Position numbers and translations under genes: made by a program | In this document: piece by piece, positions 1 through 10,740 of the stretch | Layout of the letters: every line of letters begins with the position of its first letter | Position numbering within the stretch: position 1 is the first letter of the stretch | Notes under the pieces: generated by a model | Database searches by the model: none | Seen by the model: only the letters and a program-made list of their open reading frames with translations | What the model was told of the DNA's origin: nothing | Origin: Conidiobolus incongruus B7586 | Lineage: Eukaryota > Entomophthoromycota > Entomophthoromycetes > Entomophthorales > Conidiobolaceae | Length of the DNA stretch: 22,267 nucleotides | Reading direction: 5' to 3' | Assembly: GCA_000697335.1 (NCBI GenBank) | Contig: JNEM01014895.1 | Coordinates: forward strand, 1 to 22,267

Positions 1-551
1 TTATTTAAATTTAATTATTAAAATATAACAATTAAAAAATTAAGAGAAAAAATCTTTTTATCTAATTTTTATATAATCATATGATTTATATTAATAGGTA
101 TATTAGAATATTCTATTCTTTATTATTAGACTATTATTATATATCTCTTTATATACTATATATTATAAAATTATATAATGTTTAAATATTATTAAATAAA
201 TAACTATCCATTTTCAGGTTTATTAAATATTTAACATTAGATATTATTATTTTAAATTATCATTATATAAAATATAAAATTAAAAATATTATAACTTATA
301 ATCAAAAATGTATTATTTTGATTTCTATATGAAAATTCAGCTTTCATAATTAAATTACATTTTGAGGAATCAGAAATATTTTGTTGAAATCATTTTATTT
401 AATAATTCTAATATATTCAATTTAAACTTGCTTTACTAATCAAGGTGAATTATTAAATTAGTGGAAAAATTTTGAACCCATAAAATTTTAGTCTTGTTAT
501 AAATTCTGAATTTGATCAAGTCATAAAATATCATATCAATCTCCAACGATA
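1..551. other. AT-rich 5' flank of the CENP-K gene
   Basis: No reading frame of note on either strand and no RNA gene recognised. The sequence is almost wholly A/T up to about 420 and becomes somewhat more mixed from about 430, which should be the promoter and 5' untranslated region of the gene starting at 552. I see no distinct TATA box or initiator that I would defend. A short stretch near 457-476 (agtggaaaaattttgaaccc) faintly resembles, in reverse, the end of the repeat described at 10351, 14916 and 20501, but this is too weak to call a copy. Confidence 0.6.
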
Positions 552-1762
552 ATGAATATAACTAAAGAAAAATCAAATTTACTAGAAAGAAGTGAAAAAT
601 TATTAAATTCAATTAAAACTTTTGAAGAATTAAAACAATCTCACATTCCAAAGCTACCTTCTATTTTCACCAATTCACAATTAGATAGAACAATATACAA
701 ATTAAATAAATTAATAGAAACTGAATGGCTTCAATTAAATGAAACAAGTGTTCAATTTAACATTAAACTGGATGATTTATATCAAAGTTCATTATTCGAA
801 GAGAAAAATATTCATGAGGACGCCGATATTCAGTTAAAGGAATTAGAATGTTTACAGTTTGAATATATCAAATTGAAGAGTCTAGAGAATTCAATCAAAG
901 CAGGTATGAAATCCTCATTTACTCTATATATAAATATCTACATAACTCACAACATTATTTAGAATCCAATAATTTTGAATTCATGGATACTGAAACTACC
1001 TTGCCAATAAAACTTAATCAAAATATGATTGATGATATTCAGACATGTCAATTAAGCTTAAATAGAATCATCAATACGATTACTGAATCAGAATTATATA
1101 GTTCAAAGTAATTAATATATTCATATCACATGTTTTAGTTCTAAACACTCACAATTTTCAGATTACAAGCCAGAATAGAAAAAGCGAATTCTTTGATAGA
1201 CCTATTAGATGAATTAATTGAGAAAGAAAAGATAGAAAAGCCGAAACAAACTCAGTTGGAACAGTAATTACAAAATTATATAATGCTATATTAAATTTTA
1301 TCGATAAATGTATTATAGAAATGAAGAATTAATACAAAAATTAACCTCCAAAACCAAAGAATTGACTACTAATTTGAACGTTATTCTATCTCAATGCATT
1401 ACCATTGATCCACCTCAGGTAATATATTATTCTCTTATCATTTGATTCATCTAATCGTATCAAATTATTAGAATATCAAAGAACAAATAAAGCTCCAATC
1501 AATACCATCTGTAAGTTTCAAAAAATTAGTTGAGGTAAATAAACCCAGATTGGATTTAATATATATTAAACCATACATCCATTAGAATTTAATGAATAAG
1601 AGTGTGTCATCAGGTGACCCATATATCCAACTACCTGATTCTAGTAGTATTGAATTCAAGCACTATTATTATCCAATGATTACTTTACTCTTCAAGGCCA
1701 AATTGATTCAGTACCATCCGAAAGATAACACAAGAATAAGATTAATTGATTTTAGTGGATAA
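552..1762 (+). CDS. CENPK: CENP-K (Sim4/Mcm22) kinetochore protein, six exons
   Basis: Exons are 552-903, 963-1107, 1162-1263, 1319-1418, 1472-1534 and 1586-1762. The five introns (59, 54, 55, 53, 51 bp) all start GT and end AG, and phase is kept across all five joins, giving 312 residues and a TAA stop. Residues 1-210 are charged and helical, with long coiled-coil stretches. The last 50 or so form a compact domain that begins DPYIQLPD and ends NTRIRLIDF. From memory, human CENP-K (about 269 residues) ends with a closely similar segment containing DPYVKISD and PTRIRLEAF, and this is the main basis of the call. CENP-K works with CENP-H and CENP-I in the inner-kinetochore CCAN (Sim4 complex in fission yeast, Ctf3-Mcm16-Mcm22 in budding yeast), bridging centromeric chromatin to the outer kinetochore. 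The ATG at 552 is the first in the open frame. The gene is convergent with the Sec7 gene downstream. Another coiled-coil kinetochore subunit is possible but less likely given the C-terminus. Confidence 0.8.
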
Positions 1763-2781
1763 ATAAATATAACTTACATTTATCAGCTTAAAGCCTACTT
1801 GAAAATAAACACTTGATTCACTGGTAATATTTGATAAACTTTGATTAATGCTACTTTTTCATGGATGATTCAATTTAATTGCATAACACTGGGCTTCTGG
1901 ATCAAAGTGATCAAATAATTAAATAATTTAACTCCATATATATACCATTGATCAAATCCAATTATATTAGGATTTTTTTTGAGTAAATATAATTTGTTTT
2001 TATAGAATCAATGATTAAATTAAGATTCTTCAAAATGAAATATATGTAATTAAATTCATAGGAAACCATTGTGTGTATTATACTTATATATGTGGCACAC
2101 AATTCAACACTAATCAGAATATTATATATGATTAGTATTTTTTTTTCAGCTTTAATTATAAATATTATATTTCAATTTTTGTCATATTTATTTAGGGATC
2201 AGAAAATCACTCTGTACATGTTTATAAATATAATATTCAGGCAATCTAACTAACAAAATTTAGCATTAATACTTAGTACAATATTAGAAAAAATGTTGAT
2301 TTTATATAATTTTAATCATATTATCAAATAATTTTACATTTTTATTATCAAGTTATATTTATTATTTCATATAATTTTATACAATATAATCTCAAGGAGT
2401 ATCATATTTAAAATTTCCATAGTACTTAATTTCTTGTTATAAAGTATTAGAATAGTATATATTATGATTGTAAAATTTTTTTGATTTGAAATTGGAAAAA
2501 AAATAAATATTGAGATTGATGAAATCAAATTATCATCTTGTATTTTTTGATTTTGAAATTACTAAACTCGCCTTAGTTATAAAGATATTCAATAATTAAT
2601 GAAAATAAAATTAACTTTGATAATTAATATAATACATATAGGCATCAATTAACAATTTGATGACTCTTTAATATGAAAAACTTTTAATGATTAAGAAAGA
2701 TAAAAATGAATATTATTTGGAAAGAGTAAAATAAATAATGATAAATAATATTTATTAATTGATTTTTAATAAATATATTGA
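1763..2781. other. Convergent intergenic region between CENP-K and Sec7 genes
   Basis: About 1 kb separates two convergent stop codons. It is A/T-rich with no open frame that looks coding. A frame at 2071-2253 is hydrophobic only because AT-rich codons give Ile, Phe, Leu and Tyr, and its first codon is GTG. The region must hold both 3' untranslated regions and poly(A) sites. AATAAA-like strings are too common by chance here to assign. Confidence 0.6.
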
Positions 2782-5700
2782 TTATAAATCATTATTATTA
2801 GTGTTTGCAGGCTCGGGATATGTAGAATCAAAAGGCGGTTGGCTCAGTAGGTAGGTTGGATCATTCATTTCAATACGACTTTCATTGGTAACTGGGGTAC
2901 TAGGCGCAGTTACAGACTTTAATCCAAGCTCTTTAGCAGTCAACGAACCCTGTAACAAGACGCTAAGGATTTGATCTCCAAATCTTCTCAAGAATTTTTG
3001 AACTGCTAGGCGAACATCAACAATATCTGTATTAATTAGATTGACAGCAAGTGTATGGTACTGGGGAAGGCATCTTCTTAGCTGCTCCACTTTCAAGTTT
3101 TCGGAAGACTGCCAAGGAATGTTGCTCAGTTCGGTTAAAATGAGCGATACAAGGTGACTCCAATTGGATAGATCACGAGATCTTGAAGGATTAGTAGGCA
3201 GTTCTCCCAGCATTGTCTCGAACTTGGTCAAAATAGAGTAGCATTCTTCGTTCAATTCGATGAAGAAACAGGTAGGAAGGAGAGTGTCTTCATTTTCTTC
3301 AGAAGATTTTATTGATGAAGAGGTATAGTCATCGCCAAATTGACGGTAAACTTGGAAGCCTAATTGGATGAAAGTCCCTTTAGCAGAAGTTTCTTGACGA
3401 ATGAGATGTGGAAGATGGGTAACGTATCCTGATCGCCATAGATGTGTTCTTAGCTCATCAAATTCATTGAACTTTTGAGCAAAGAGAGCAGATTTTTGAA
3501 GTAATCCTAACCAAATCTGACTAATATGCTTAGGCATCAACATAACCAATGGGAGATGTTGTGATTCGGATAATTTTGACTCGGGACGAGGAGTCACAAG
3601 TATTGTTTTGAGAGATTGCAGTAGAGTTAGATGAACACTGCATTTAAAGAGCTCGTTTGGCACATCAATATTAGTAATATGTTTCGAAGCAGTTGGAGAT
3701 TGGATTCGATTATCATCATCTAGCATTGCATGATTTGATTCCGAATTGGAAGAGAATGGAGCATTATTCAAATCAATTTCATTTGAAGCGTGTACATTGT
3801 TAGAATTATTAGTTTGCTCATTTGATTCTTCAGCTAGATTCTGGGATATAGATTCAGATGTAAAAGAAACTTTTGAAGGTGAAGAAGGGATAAGCTGAAA
3901 AAGAGACACTGGGGTGGTTTGATCAAAAAAGCTTGATAAACAACGAGTAACAGTTCGCCACATTTCTTCATTAAATCTGTATCCGTTTTCTAATACCAGG
4001 ATTTGAAATAGAGTCAAAGACTGCTTGGTGAGTTTCTCATTTCGATGAAGTAATAGCATCGATGCCAAAGTATCAAACATATAATCTGTATAATCCAAAT
4101 TAGTGTGAAGTGAATTATAATGATCTCTGAAGAGGGAAACTAAGTTTTCAATGGCTTCAGACCAAGTAGAAGTTGCAGCAGAAGAAGCGTCACTAAGACT
4201 AGGTGTCGATCTCAAGTCATCAAAGATAGGTGCTATAATTGACCTCAACAATGTTTTCCAAAATTCTTTGCTGAATCTATCTGCACATTGCCTGACAGTG
4301 TCAAATAACTGATTGAGAGCTTTGCTCTTCAACTGAGGGTGAGGACAATCAATCACAATTTTAGAAAGGCCAGAGAGGATGGGGAACCATTTCAAGAACA
4401 ATCTATCTTCGTTGAAATATTCTAAACCCTCTTCATTTAAATCTTTGTTGAAACTTTCTAATTGGATGTCTGAAATTTGTTTTAAAAGCTGTAGCGCTTC
4501 AACTCGAATATCTTGGCTCACGGGATTAATAACAAATGCTACAAGACAATTGATTCCATCTACAAATGAAGTGTCGATATGTTCAATATAAGTAGTTAAA
4601 ACATATCTACATAATTTCCAAGAACTTGAGAGTACTGAAATAGAGGGCTGACGTTTTGTAATATAGTTAAGTACAGTAAACAACGATTTCCAACCAGATT
4701 TCAAACAGTCTGCTTTACTCTGTACCATTTGGGTAAGCGAATGAAGGACTAAATCATGAATACCAGAGGAAGAGCTATATTTTACAATGTGCTCAAAAGG
4801 CTTCATAAACTCTTGTTGAGTATGGAAATGATTCAACTCGGTTCTTTCCAAAAATTTCATACCTAATTGCCTTAAAGAATCAACTGCAATTGAAGCCAAG
4901 TTAAAGTTTCTATGGCATCCGACAGTATTAAAGTAAGGTCTTAACACTTTCCATATTTGAGCCCATTCAAGCCTCATTCGATCCATATTGTAGTATGTAA
5001 TTTCTACGATCTTTTGAAGGCTAAAGCTCCTAGGACTTGCGGGTGGCAGTTCCTCCATCTCTTTGAGACTGACATTGCATAATGCTCTATAAAAGGAAAG
5101 AATACTACTAGCTCCAAACTGAACACTCTTGCTAAAAATTTGGTCAATAATAACTAAAGTATTTTGATGACTAAGACTTTTTAGCTGAGGGCCAATATCA
5201 GGTATGAGTTTTAGTTGCTCCAGATGAGCTAAATCATTACTCAAATTCAAAGATAATCTTATATCTTTGGCTGGGAGTGACATGGTCTGGCCTTCAATAG
5301 AGATTTGTTCTGAGTAATCGATAGGTAATTGAGGTTGCTGCTTACTAACAGAAGTGGAAGATTTTTTAGATTTTATAGCTGTTGGATCAGCCAATAGTTT
5401 CAGTTGATCTAATCTAGAAATCACATCCAAGATCAAGTCCCAACTATCCTCAAGATACTCTCCATATGAATGAGCAAGATTTAATAATGAGTGAATACAA
5501 GCGATATGCTTAACTTGAATTGATGGAACATCGCTGAGAGAAGTAAATTTCACCATTGCGGACACAAATGCATTACGTTCGACGTCCATTGAGTATGAAC
5601 TAGTAATACGAATAGCTCCAGTAAATCCCTCCAAGCACAAGCGGATAGGCTCTGGAATAGGATTATTATCCTTCATGCCACTCCATTCATTATTATCTTC

Positions 5701-8391
5701 TTCATTAACTTCTTCAAAGATTCGACTTAAAGCAGCGATAATTGAATACCAGGCAACTCCAAACATGGGTTTTACGTGGTCGCTCTGAGTAGCGCTCAAA
5801 AAGATTTGATCTGATTGGCGCAATGGAATGCCTTGAAATAGAGATAGCAATTTCTTTTGTAGATAGGAGGCTTCTTTCTGATATGCAGCCTTGGAATCGC
5901 CTTTAGTTGGAGTATTATCATCAAATCGTTCACTCTCCATAATAATTTCATTTTGGGCTATGTCATCGAAAATTTTTTCCAAGAACTCTTGTGGTAAATT
6001 CTTTCCATTATCAATTCCTTGATTGTTTCTTATAAACATCAGTTTATCCATTTTATTACGCACCTGGTTACTATGCTGATCTGTGTTAAGCATTATGACA
6101 GAGAATGCGAGTACATAAGCAGCATCAGCGTTATTAAACACATTGGGATTTGTTTCGCAATATCTGTCAGCAAATTTTTCCATTATACGGTCAATTTTCT
6201 GAGATTCACCAGGTAATCGGAAGAGCTGAAGAAATTTCCTTAATGCATCTACAAATTCTAAACCCTCGAAGTTGATTTGATTAACAAACTCATGCATTAC
6301 ACTAATATTTTGAGGATCAGGATCCCCCAAGTACTCTCCAATAGCTGATTTGGATAATTCATCTTTGGTCAATAAAAAGGTGGCGATCTCTTCACTAGAT
6401 TCACCTACAAAGCCATGCTCTTTCAGAAATTTTAGACCCTTTGAAGGATGCTGGTTGAATCTTTCAACACCTTGAATCCATATCTGTTTCTTATTGCTTA
6501 ATTCTAAAAGTTGTTGAGGATCATCTTCAGATTGAGTGGATGAAGGTCGAATTTGAAGATGAGAAGATGATAGCTGCCTTGAGCTGTTATCAGATATGTT
6601 AACATGCTGCAAATGGTGCTTGTTGACTACAATTGGGCCTCGTTGGTCCTTGGTGCTTTCGTTTACTCCTTCAATTAGTTCTGAAGGAGTACGAGAATGA
6701 TTTTTTAATAAAGGAGTAGTAGGCAAATCTGAGTTTTGCGTCATTTGGCTCCAACCTACTAACGATTGAATGAGGGTAACTAGACATCTTAAACCTCTTA
6801 AACGAAGCCAATTTTCTTCAACCTTATCCAATTCATCAGATTTATCTGCTTTATTGAAAATTCCTTTGCTTTGGGTAGCTTGTGATGTTCTTGAGGGTCT
6901 GCCTTGGGATATTTTCGAGAGAGTACCCACCATTGCTTCAAATACGCTTGAAGAACCCAAATGGCAGTCATAATTTACGTACATATCTACAACTGCCTGA
7001 GCATTGTCGCAAATCTTCATTAAAGCCTGCAAAATGAGAGACTTTTGATAGTATGTGGAGTTGTTCATAGTTAATAATCGAATATAAATTTCTTTGAATA
7101 ATAACTCAATTTCATTCTTCAATAAAGCTCTAAATTCGCTAAATAAAACAATGAAAATGGAAAGAGAGAGTTCAAAAATGGTAGCTTCAGCGTAAATTCC
7201 ATTTTTAGACAAAGAAATACATAAATTACGTTTCAATACAGTCTGGAATCTCTCATCTGATTTGAAACAAGGCCCAGAATTATTTAAGGTAGAAAGGATC
7301 AACTCTAACGAATAGCTGCGACAGCGGGCGTCCAAAGCAACGGAAATTTGAGAATCGGGATTCAACTTGTCATTACCCATTGAGAAGTGACATAAAAATT
7401 GGAGTAAAATCAAAACGTCCAACTTCAATATCTCTAGCTTTTTATATTCTTCATCACTTATTGAATCATTAACTTTACTTTCGGAAGGTGTTTCATCTTG
7501 GGATGTTTCATCACTATTTGGTTGTTGGATTTGAGAGGGAGTAGCTGGAGCATTGGAATTCTGTCTTATATAGCATTCTTCCATTCTTGATATTGCTAAG
7601 TTGACAATTTGAATTAAGGTAGCTTTAGCAACATTCAATGTTGATGGTTTGGTCGAATAGATGGCCATATTAAGTAATGTTAGAACGATGTGAAGCAAAC
7701 TTACTGTGTGAATTGGGGTACATGGTGAGGCATATAGAGTGACTAAAACTTGGGCAACCTGAATTTGAATACTTTCATCGGTCTTGGAGCCATTATAGCA
7801 TCGACATACTGAAAATACCAGATCATCAATCAATTTATAATCTTTTTTTGTTTTTGGAACAGGACTTGATGTGCTAGGAACATCTGAATTCCAAGGCCAT
7901 ACTCTGTGAAGCTCCAATAAATCATTCATCTCTGTAGTTTTAAAATAGGGATCAAAATTAATCAATCCGTTGTCAAATACCATTGTCGGCCTGGATGTTA
8001 AAATAGTGTTGGAAAAAAGAGCATCATTATATTCCCAAGCCTCATTACCGTTTAATAGATTATGTGCTATCAGTTTATGAAGAGCGTCTAATGTGAGTTG
8101 TTGTATTTTAACTGGCATTTTGTTACTGCAGCCTAATTTGAATACTTTATAATAACGATCTCCAATGAATTCTTCAGAAACAGTGTCAGTTACAACAATA
8201 TCATCCTTTCCATCATCAACATCTACTGCAGAAGGAGGAGGAGGTAAGGCCTTTCCACCGACAAGACGCGATTTCACTTGAGATAAATCTTCAATTGCTT
8301 GTGTGCATAATACTATAAGTTCATTTTCTTTCTTTGTTTTAGCTTCAGTTTGAAGCTTTTCAAGGGTTTGATTAATTATTTCAAAATTCAT
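2782..8391 (-). CDS. SEC7: Sec7/BIG-type ARF guanine nucleotide exchange factor
   Basis: A single exon of 1869 residues, close to human BIG1 (about 1849) and yeast Sec7 (about 2009). The protein activates Arf1-class GTPases at the trans-Golgi by exchanging GDP for GTP, which drives coat recruitment. Order of parts: DCB-like N-terminal helices (1-270, with a PPPP patch near 50), an acidic Ser-rich linker (280-315), the HUS region with its signature NYDC at 473-476, another Ser/Thr-rich linker (500-625), the catalytic Sec7 domain at about 628-819, then HDS helical repeats (about 905-1010, 1130-1240 and onward) broken by a low-complexity Ser/Asn insert at 1500-1571. The Sec7 domain has FRLPGE with the catalytic glutamic finger at E729, and the second motif IMLNTDQHS at 766-774. 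Both align to ARNO with a constant offset of 573. The start is the first ATG of the open frame, in a short amphipathic helix as in relatives. No intron is evident, unlike its neighbours. No PH domain is present, which argues against the cytohesin class. GBF/Gea is less likely given the HDS pattern. Confidence 0.95.
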   Translation of the reverse strand: MNFEIINQTLEKLQTEAKTKKENELIVLCTQAIEDLSQVKSRLVGGKALPPPPSAVDVDDGKDDIVVTDTVSEEFIGDRYYKVFKLGCSNKMPVKIQQLTLDALHKLIAHNLLNGNEAWEYNDALFSNTILTSRPTMVFDNGLINFDPYFKTTEMNDLLELHRVWPWNSDVPSTSSPVPKTKKDYKLIDDLVFSVCRCYNGSKTDESIQIQVAQVLVTLYASPCTPIHTVSLLHIVLTLLNMAIYSTKPSTLNVAKATLIQIVNLAISRMEECYIRQNSNAPATPSQIQQPNSDETSQDETPSESKVNDSISDEEYKKLEILKLDVLILLQFLCHFSMGNDKLNPDSQISVALDARCRSYSLELILSTLNNSGPCFKSDERFQTVLKRNLCISLSKNGIYAEATIFELSLSIFIVLFSEFRALLKNEIELLFKEIYIRLLTMNNSTYYQKSLILQALMKICDNAQAVVDMYVNYDCHLGSSSVFEAMVGTLSKISQGRPSRTSQATQSKGIFNKADKSDELDKVEENWLRLRGLRCLVTLIQSLVGWSQMTQNSDLPTTPLLKNHSRTPSELIEGVNESTKDQRGPIVVNKHHLQHVNISDNSSRQLSSSHLQIRPSSTQSEDDPQQLLELSNKKQIWIQGVERFNQHPSKGLKFLKEHGFVGESSEEIATFLLTKDELSKSAIGEYLGDPDPQNISVMHEFVNQINFEGLEFVDALRKFLQLFRLPGESQKIDRIMEKFADRYCETNPNVFNNADAAYVLAFSVIMLNTDQHSNQVRNKMDKLMFIRNNQGIDNGKNLPQEFLEKIFDDIAQNEIIMESERFDDNTPTKGDSKAAYQKEASYLQKKLLSLFQGIPLRQSDQIFLSATQSDHVKPMFGVAWYSIIAALSRIFEEVNEEDNNEWSGMKDNNPIPEPIRLCLEGFTGAIRITSSYSMDVERNAFVSAMVKFTSLSDVPSIQVKHIACIHSLLNLAHSYGEYLEDSWDLILDVISRLDQLKLLADPTAIKSKKSSTSVSKQQPQLPIDYSEQISIEGQTMSLPAKDIRLSLNLSNDLAHLEQLKLIPDIGPQLKSLSHQNTLVIIDQIFSKSVQFGASSILSFYRALCNVSLKEMEELPPASPRSFSLQKIVEITYYNMDRMRLEWAQIWKVLRPYFNTVGCHRNFNLASIAVDSLRQLGMKFLERTELNHFHTQQEFMKPFEHIVKYSSSSGIHDLVLHSLTQMVQSKADCLKSGWKSLFTVLNYITKRQPSISVLSSSWKLCRYVLTTYIEHIDTSFVDGINCLVAFVINPVSQDIRVEALQLLKQISDIQLESFNKDLNEEGLEYFNEDRLFLKWFPILSGLSKIVIDCPHPQLKSKALNQLFDTVRQCADRFSKEFWKTLLRSIIAPIFDDLRSTPSLSDASSAATSTWSEAIENLVSLFRDHYNSLHTNLDYTDYMFDTLASMLLLHRNEKLTKQSLTLFQILVLENGYRFNEEMWRTVTRCLSSFFDQTTPVSLFQLIPSSPSKVSFTSESISQNLAEESNEQTNNSNNVHASNEIDLNNAPFSSNSESNHAMLDDDNRIQSPTASKHITNIDVPNELFKCSVHLTLLQSLKTILVTPRPESKLSESQHLPLVMLMPKHISQIWLGLLQKSALFAQKFNEFDELRTHLWRSGYVTHLPHLIRQETSAKGTFIQLGFQVYRQFGDDYTSSSIKSSEENEDTLLPTCFFIELNEECYSILTKFETMLGELPTNPSRSRDLSNWSHLVSLILTELSNIPWQSSENLKVEQLRRCLPQYHTLAVNLINTDIVDVRLAVQKFLRRFGDQILSVLLQGSLTAKELGLKSVTAPSTPVTNESRIEMNDPTYLLSQPPFDSTYPEPANTNNNDL
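5935..6510 (-). other. Sec7 catalytic domain of the ARF-GEF
   Basis: This sub-region encodes residues 628-819. It starts at the NKKQIWIQG helix and ends after the FDDIAQNEI helix. The glutamic finger E729 lies in FRLPGES, and the hydrophobic groove helix is AYVLAFSVIMLNTDQHS. At the four positions known from ARNO engineering to govern brefeldin A response (ARNO 190, 191, 198, 208) the residues are F763, S764, D771 and M781. Confidence 0.93.
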
Positions 8392-10740
8392 TTGAATAAA
8401 TTATATAATTCTGATAATATAAATAAAAATACTATAAATAATCATAGCTAGTACACTGAAATAATATGAAAATTACCTCAGCTCGAATATTAAATTTTAA
8501 TATCAAAATAAAATCGAATAACTAATTTATATATTACTTGTAGTTATATCTAATCAAATTATAACCGAATAACCTAGAAACTTGAATCCCAAGTTAATAA
8601 ATCTTATTTTAATATAATAAATATTGATTAATTATATTTATAATATAAAAGTTATTGATCTGATTTAAAAATATCAAAAAAAAATGACTGTTTGTTGATT
8701 ATTATCAAATTTATTGATAATACTCGATTAATACAATAAGCTTCAATGCGTGAATCATATAACATATGTTAATAAATAGAAATTACTATGAAATATTACT
8801 GTCAAATAATCAATGAAGAAATGAAGGATATATAAATACATAATCAATTAACTTAATACCTATTGTTGAAATTGTATTTAATAAATTAAAAACCAAACTC
8901 CTAAATACTCAATTTATTACAATCCATTTATATTTTATGGGTATCTGAATTCTGACTTAGAAAGTATATATTTACATCATCAATTTAACAAAAATTCTTA
9001 TTCTCATTATAAAAATATATGTCCAAAACTATTTCAAGATTATACTATTAATTATAACTCAAATAGTAAAAAAAATTATACTTTTTGAATTCGCAGCTGT
9101 ATACAAAATTTATTCCAAATTATGCCTATTATCATATTCTAATTTTAATATTTTATTCCAATAACTTGAAAAAAAAACTATAATTATTGATTATGATCCA
9201 ATTGCTGAAATTACAGTTACAACCTTTCTTGATAATTCGCTACTACAATAAATTAACAATTTCACAATCCTATTTGGATGAATTATAATATTAATATATT
9301 ATGTTTGATCACTTTCAAGTTAATTTTTGGTATTAAATTTTTAAATTTTTAAATACTATTATATGCTATTACTCAATTCAATACATAAATTGATTAAATC
9401 AAAATATATTAATAGTGAAAACATTAACTTTAATATACATATTTTATCAAAAGTTACAAATAATTAGGAAAAATAACATTAAATTAAGTTTTATTACTCT
9501 TGTATTATTAGATGTAATTCTTAGTTCACAAGAATAAATTATTGTACTTACCATTAAACTAATCAAATAAATTGAAAGCTAACCAATTAAACATAGTTAT
9601 ATGATTTTTAAAAAAATAACAAAAGCTGCAATTAATTGTAATTAAAAACTAATCAGTTTAAAGATTAAGAAAACTATAAAATGGTATAATAAGACTTAAT
9701 CAAACAGTCAATATAATGCAAGATGCTCTTGTTTTTTCTTTGAATCAAGCTCATATTTACTATCTTAGATAAGTATTATGGAACACCTATATGCACTAAA
9801 GATGACTGAAAAATATAAACGTAGCTTGATATCATAATAGTTTAGAAATTTATAACCAAATGACAAAAGAATTGAGTATCTAAAGTATATAAGTTATGTG
9901 TAATATTGAAATATATAACTTTAAATATTAACATTTTTTTTATTATTTTGTTGACGATGAATAATATAATACATAATTTGCATTATATTCAAATATAGTT
10001 ATATAATATTCCGTAGTTACCTATTATCTGACAAATCAGAACTATCTTTGTATTTTATAATACATAATTGTTTTCTTGAAAATATTTATTAATTTATAGT
10101 CTAGATTTTACTAATTATATCTTGAAAAACGTTATATTCAATTAAATATTAAATGCATTCTTTATATGAATATTATTCTTGATTATTTAAATCACAATCT
10201 TAACTAAATCACTTTTGAAAATGAAGAAATAACATATTTTACATTAAACATTATATATTAATAGAAAGATTATTGATACAAAGCATTACGGGAGACGATT
10301 TAAGAGTGAAAAACGAAATACAGTCGATATCTCCAATGAAACATATATCCGGATCAGTTTTTAAATTTTCAAAATTATAAAATTAAATGATTTATTATAA
10401 TCAATATAACTTGAAAAATAATCTAAATATACTTGCTTTATAAAATTTTACTTATTTTCTCAATCCCAAATTTCTGCAAAAATTTGCATCAACTCATATC
10501 ATAAACATATGATTATAAATTCAACTAATATCTCAATAACTTTGATTATTATAAAAGCAAAATAATATCAATAATCTGAAAATCAAGTGATGAATTGAAT
10601 CAAAAGGGATATACGATTCATAATCCCAATATATCAGTTTTAATAAATATACAAAATTGTAAGTCACCACCAAAATACTTTAGTAAAGTATCGTTTATAA
10701 CAAATATTCATTTGGAATATCAAGTTCATTCAGTCAAGTG
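8392..10740. other. Intergenic region upstream of the Sec7 gene
   Basis: About 2.35 kb with no supportable gene. The part next to 8392 must contain the Sec7 promoter (transcription to the left). The rest is A/T-rich and holds one copy of a dispersed repeat at 10351-10496. A less AT-rich patch at about 10260-10350 stays open in one plus-strand frame for some 40 codons but matches nothing I know. A second slightly GC-richer patch at 9711-9840 has only tiny frames. Confidence 0.55.
10351..10496. repeat. Dispersed AT-rich repeat, copy A
   Basis: First of three related stretches in the window (others at 14916-15075 and 20501-20670), all in the same orientation. Shared blocks in order: a GATC-(A/G)GTTTTTAA start, a CAAAATT...AAATTAAAT block, ATAACTTGAAA, TTTAAATATA(C/T)TTGC, AAATTTTACTTATTTT, and an end reading TTTCTGCAAAAATTTGCATC before AACT. 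The similarity continues through non-simple words and exceeds what shared AT-richness gives. The shared right end (TGCAAA, then ATTTG and (C)ACT) looks like a true element boundary, for instance the terminal repeat of a small DNA transposon, but no coding part is visible and the family is not identified. Confidence 0.6.

Noticed and set aside
2071-2253. 60-codon hydrophobic plus-strand frame that could be a small membrane protein
   Set aside because: It starts with GTG, lies in a 3' flank, and its Ile/Phe/Leu content is what AT-rich noise translates to. No promoter or family support.
2271-2420. Possible fourth, reversed copy of the dispersed repeat
   Set aside because: Only the ATAACTTGAtAAtAA block and nearby A/T words match. 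The diagnostic end is missing, so chance similarity is as likely.
4379-6973. Three plus-strand frames (4379-4591, 6019-6216, 6770-6973) opposite the Sec7 gene
   Set aside because: They are antisense shadows of a strongly conserved coding region.
9711-9840. Slightly GC-richer patch with a short ATG frame at 9717
   Set aside because: The frame closes after 18 codons and nothing on either strand resembles a known protein or RNA.
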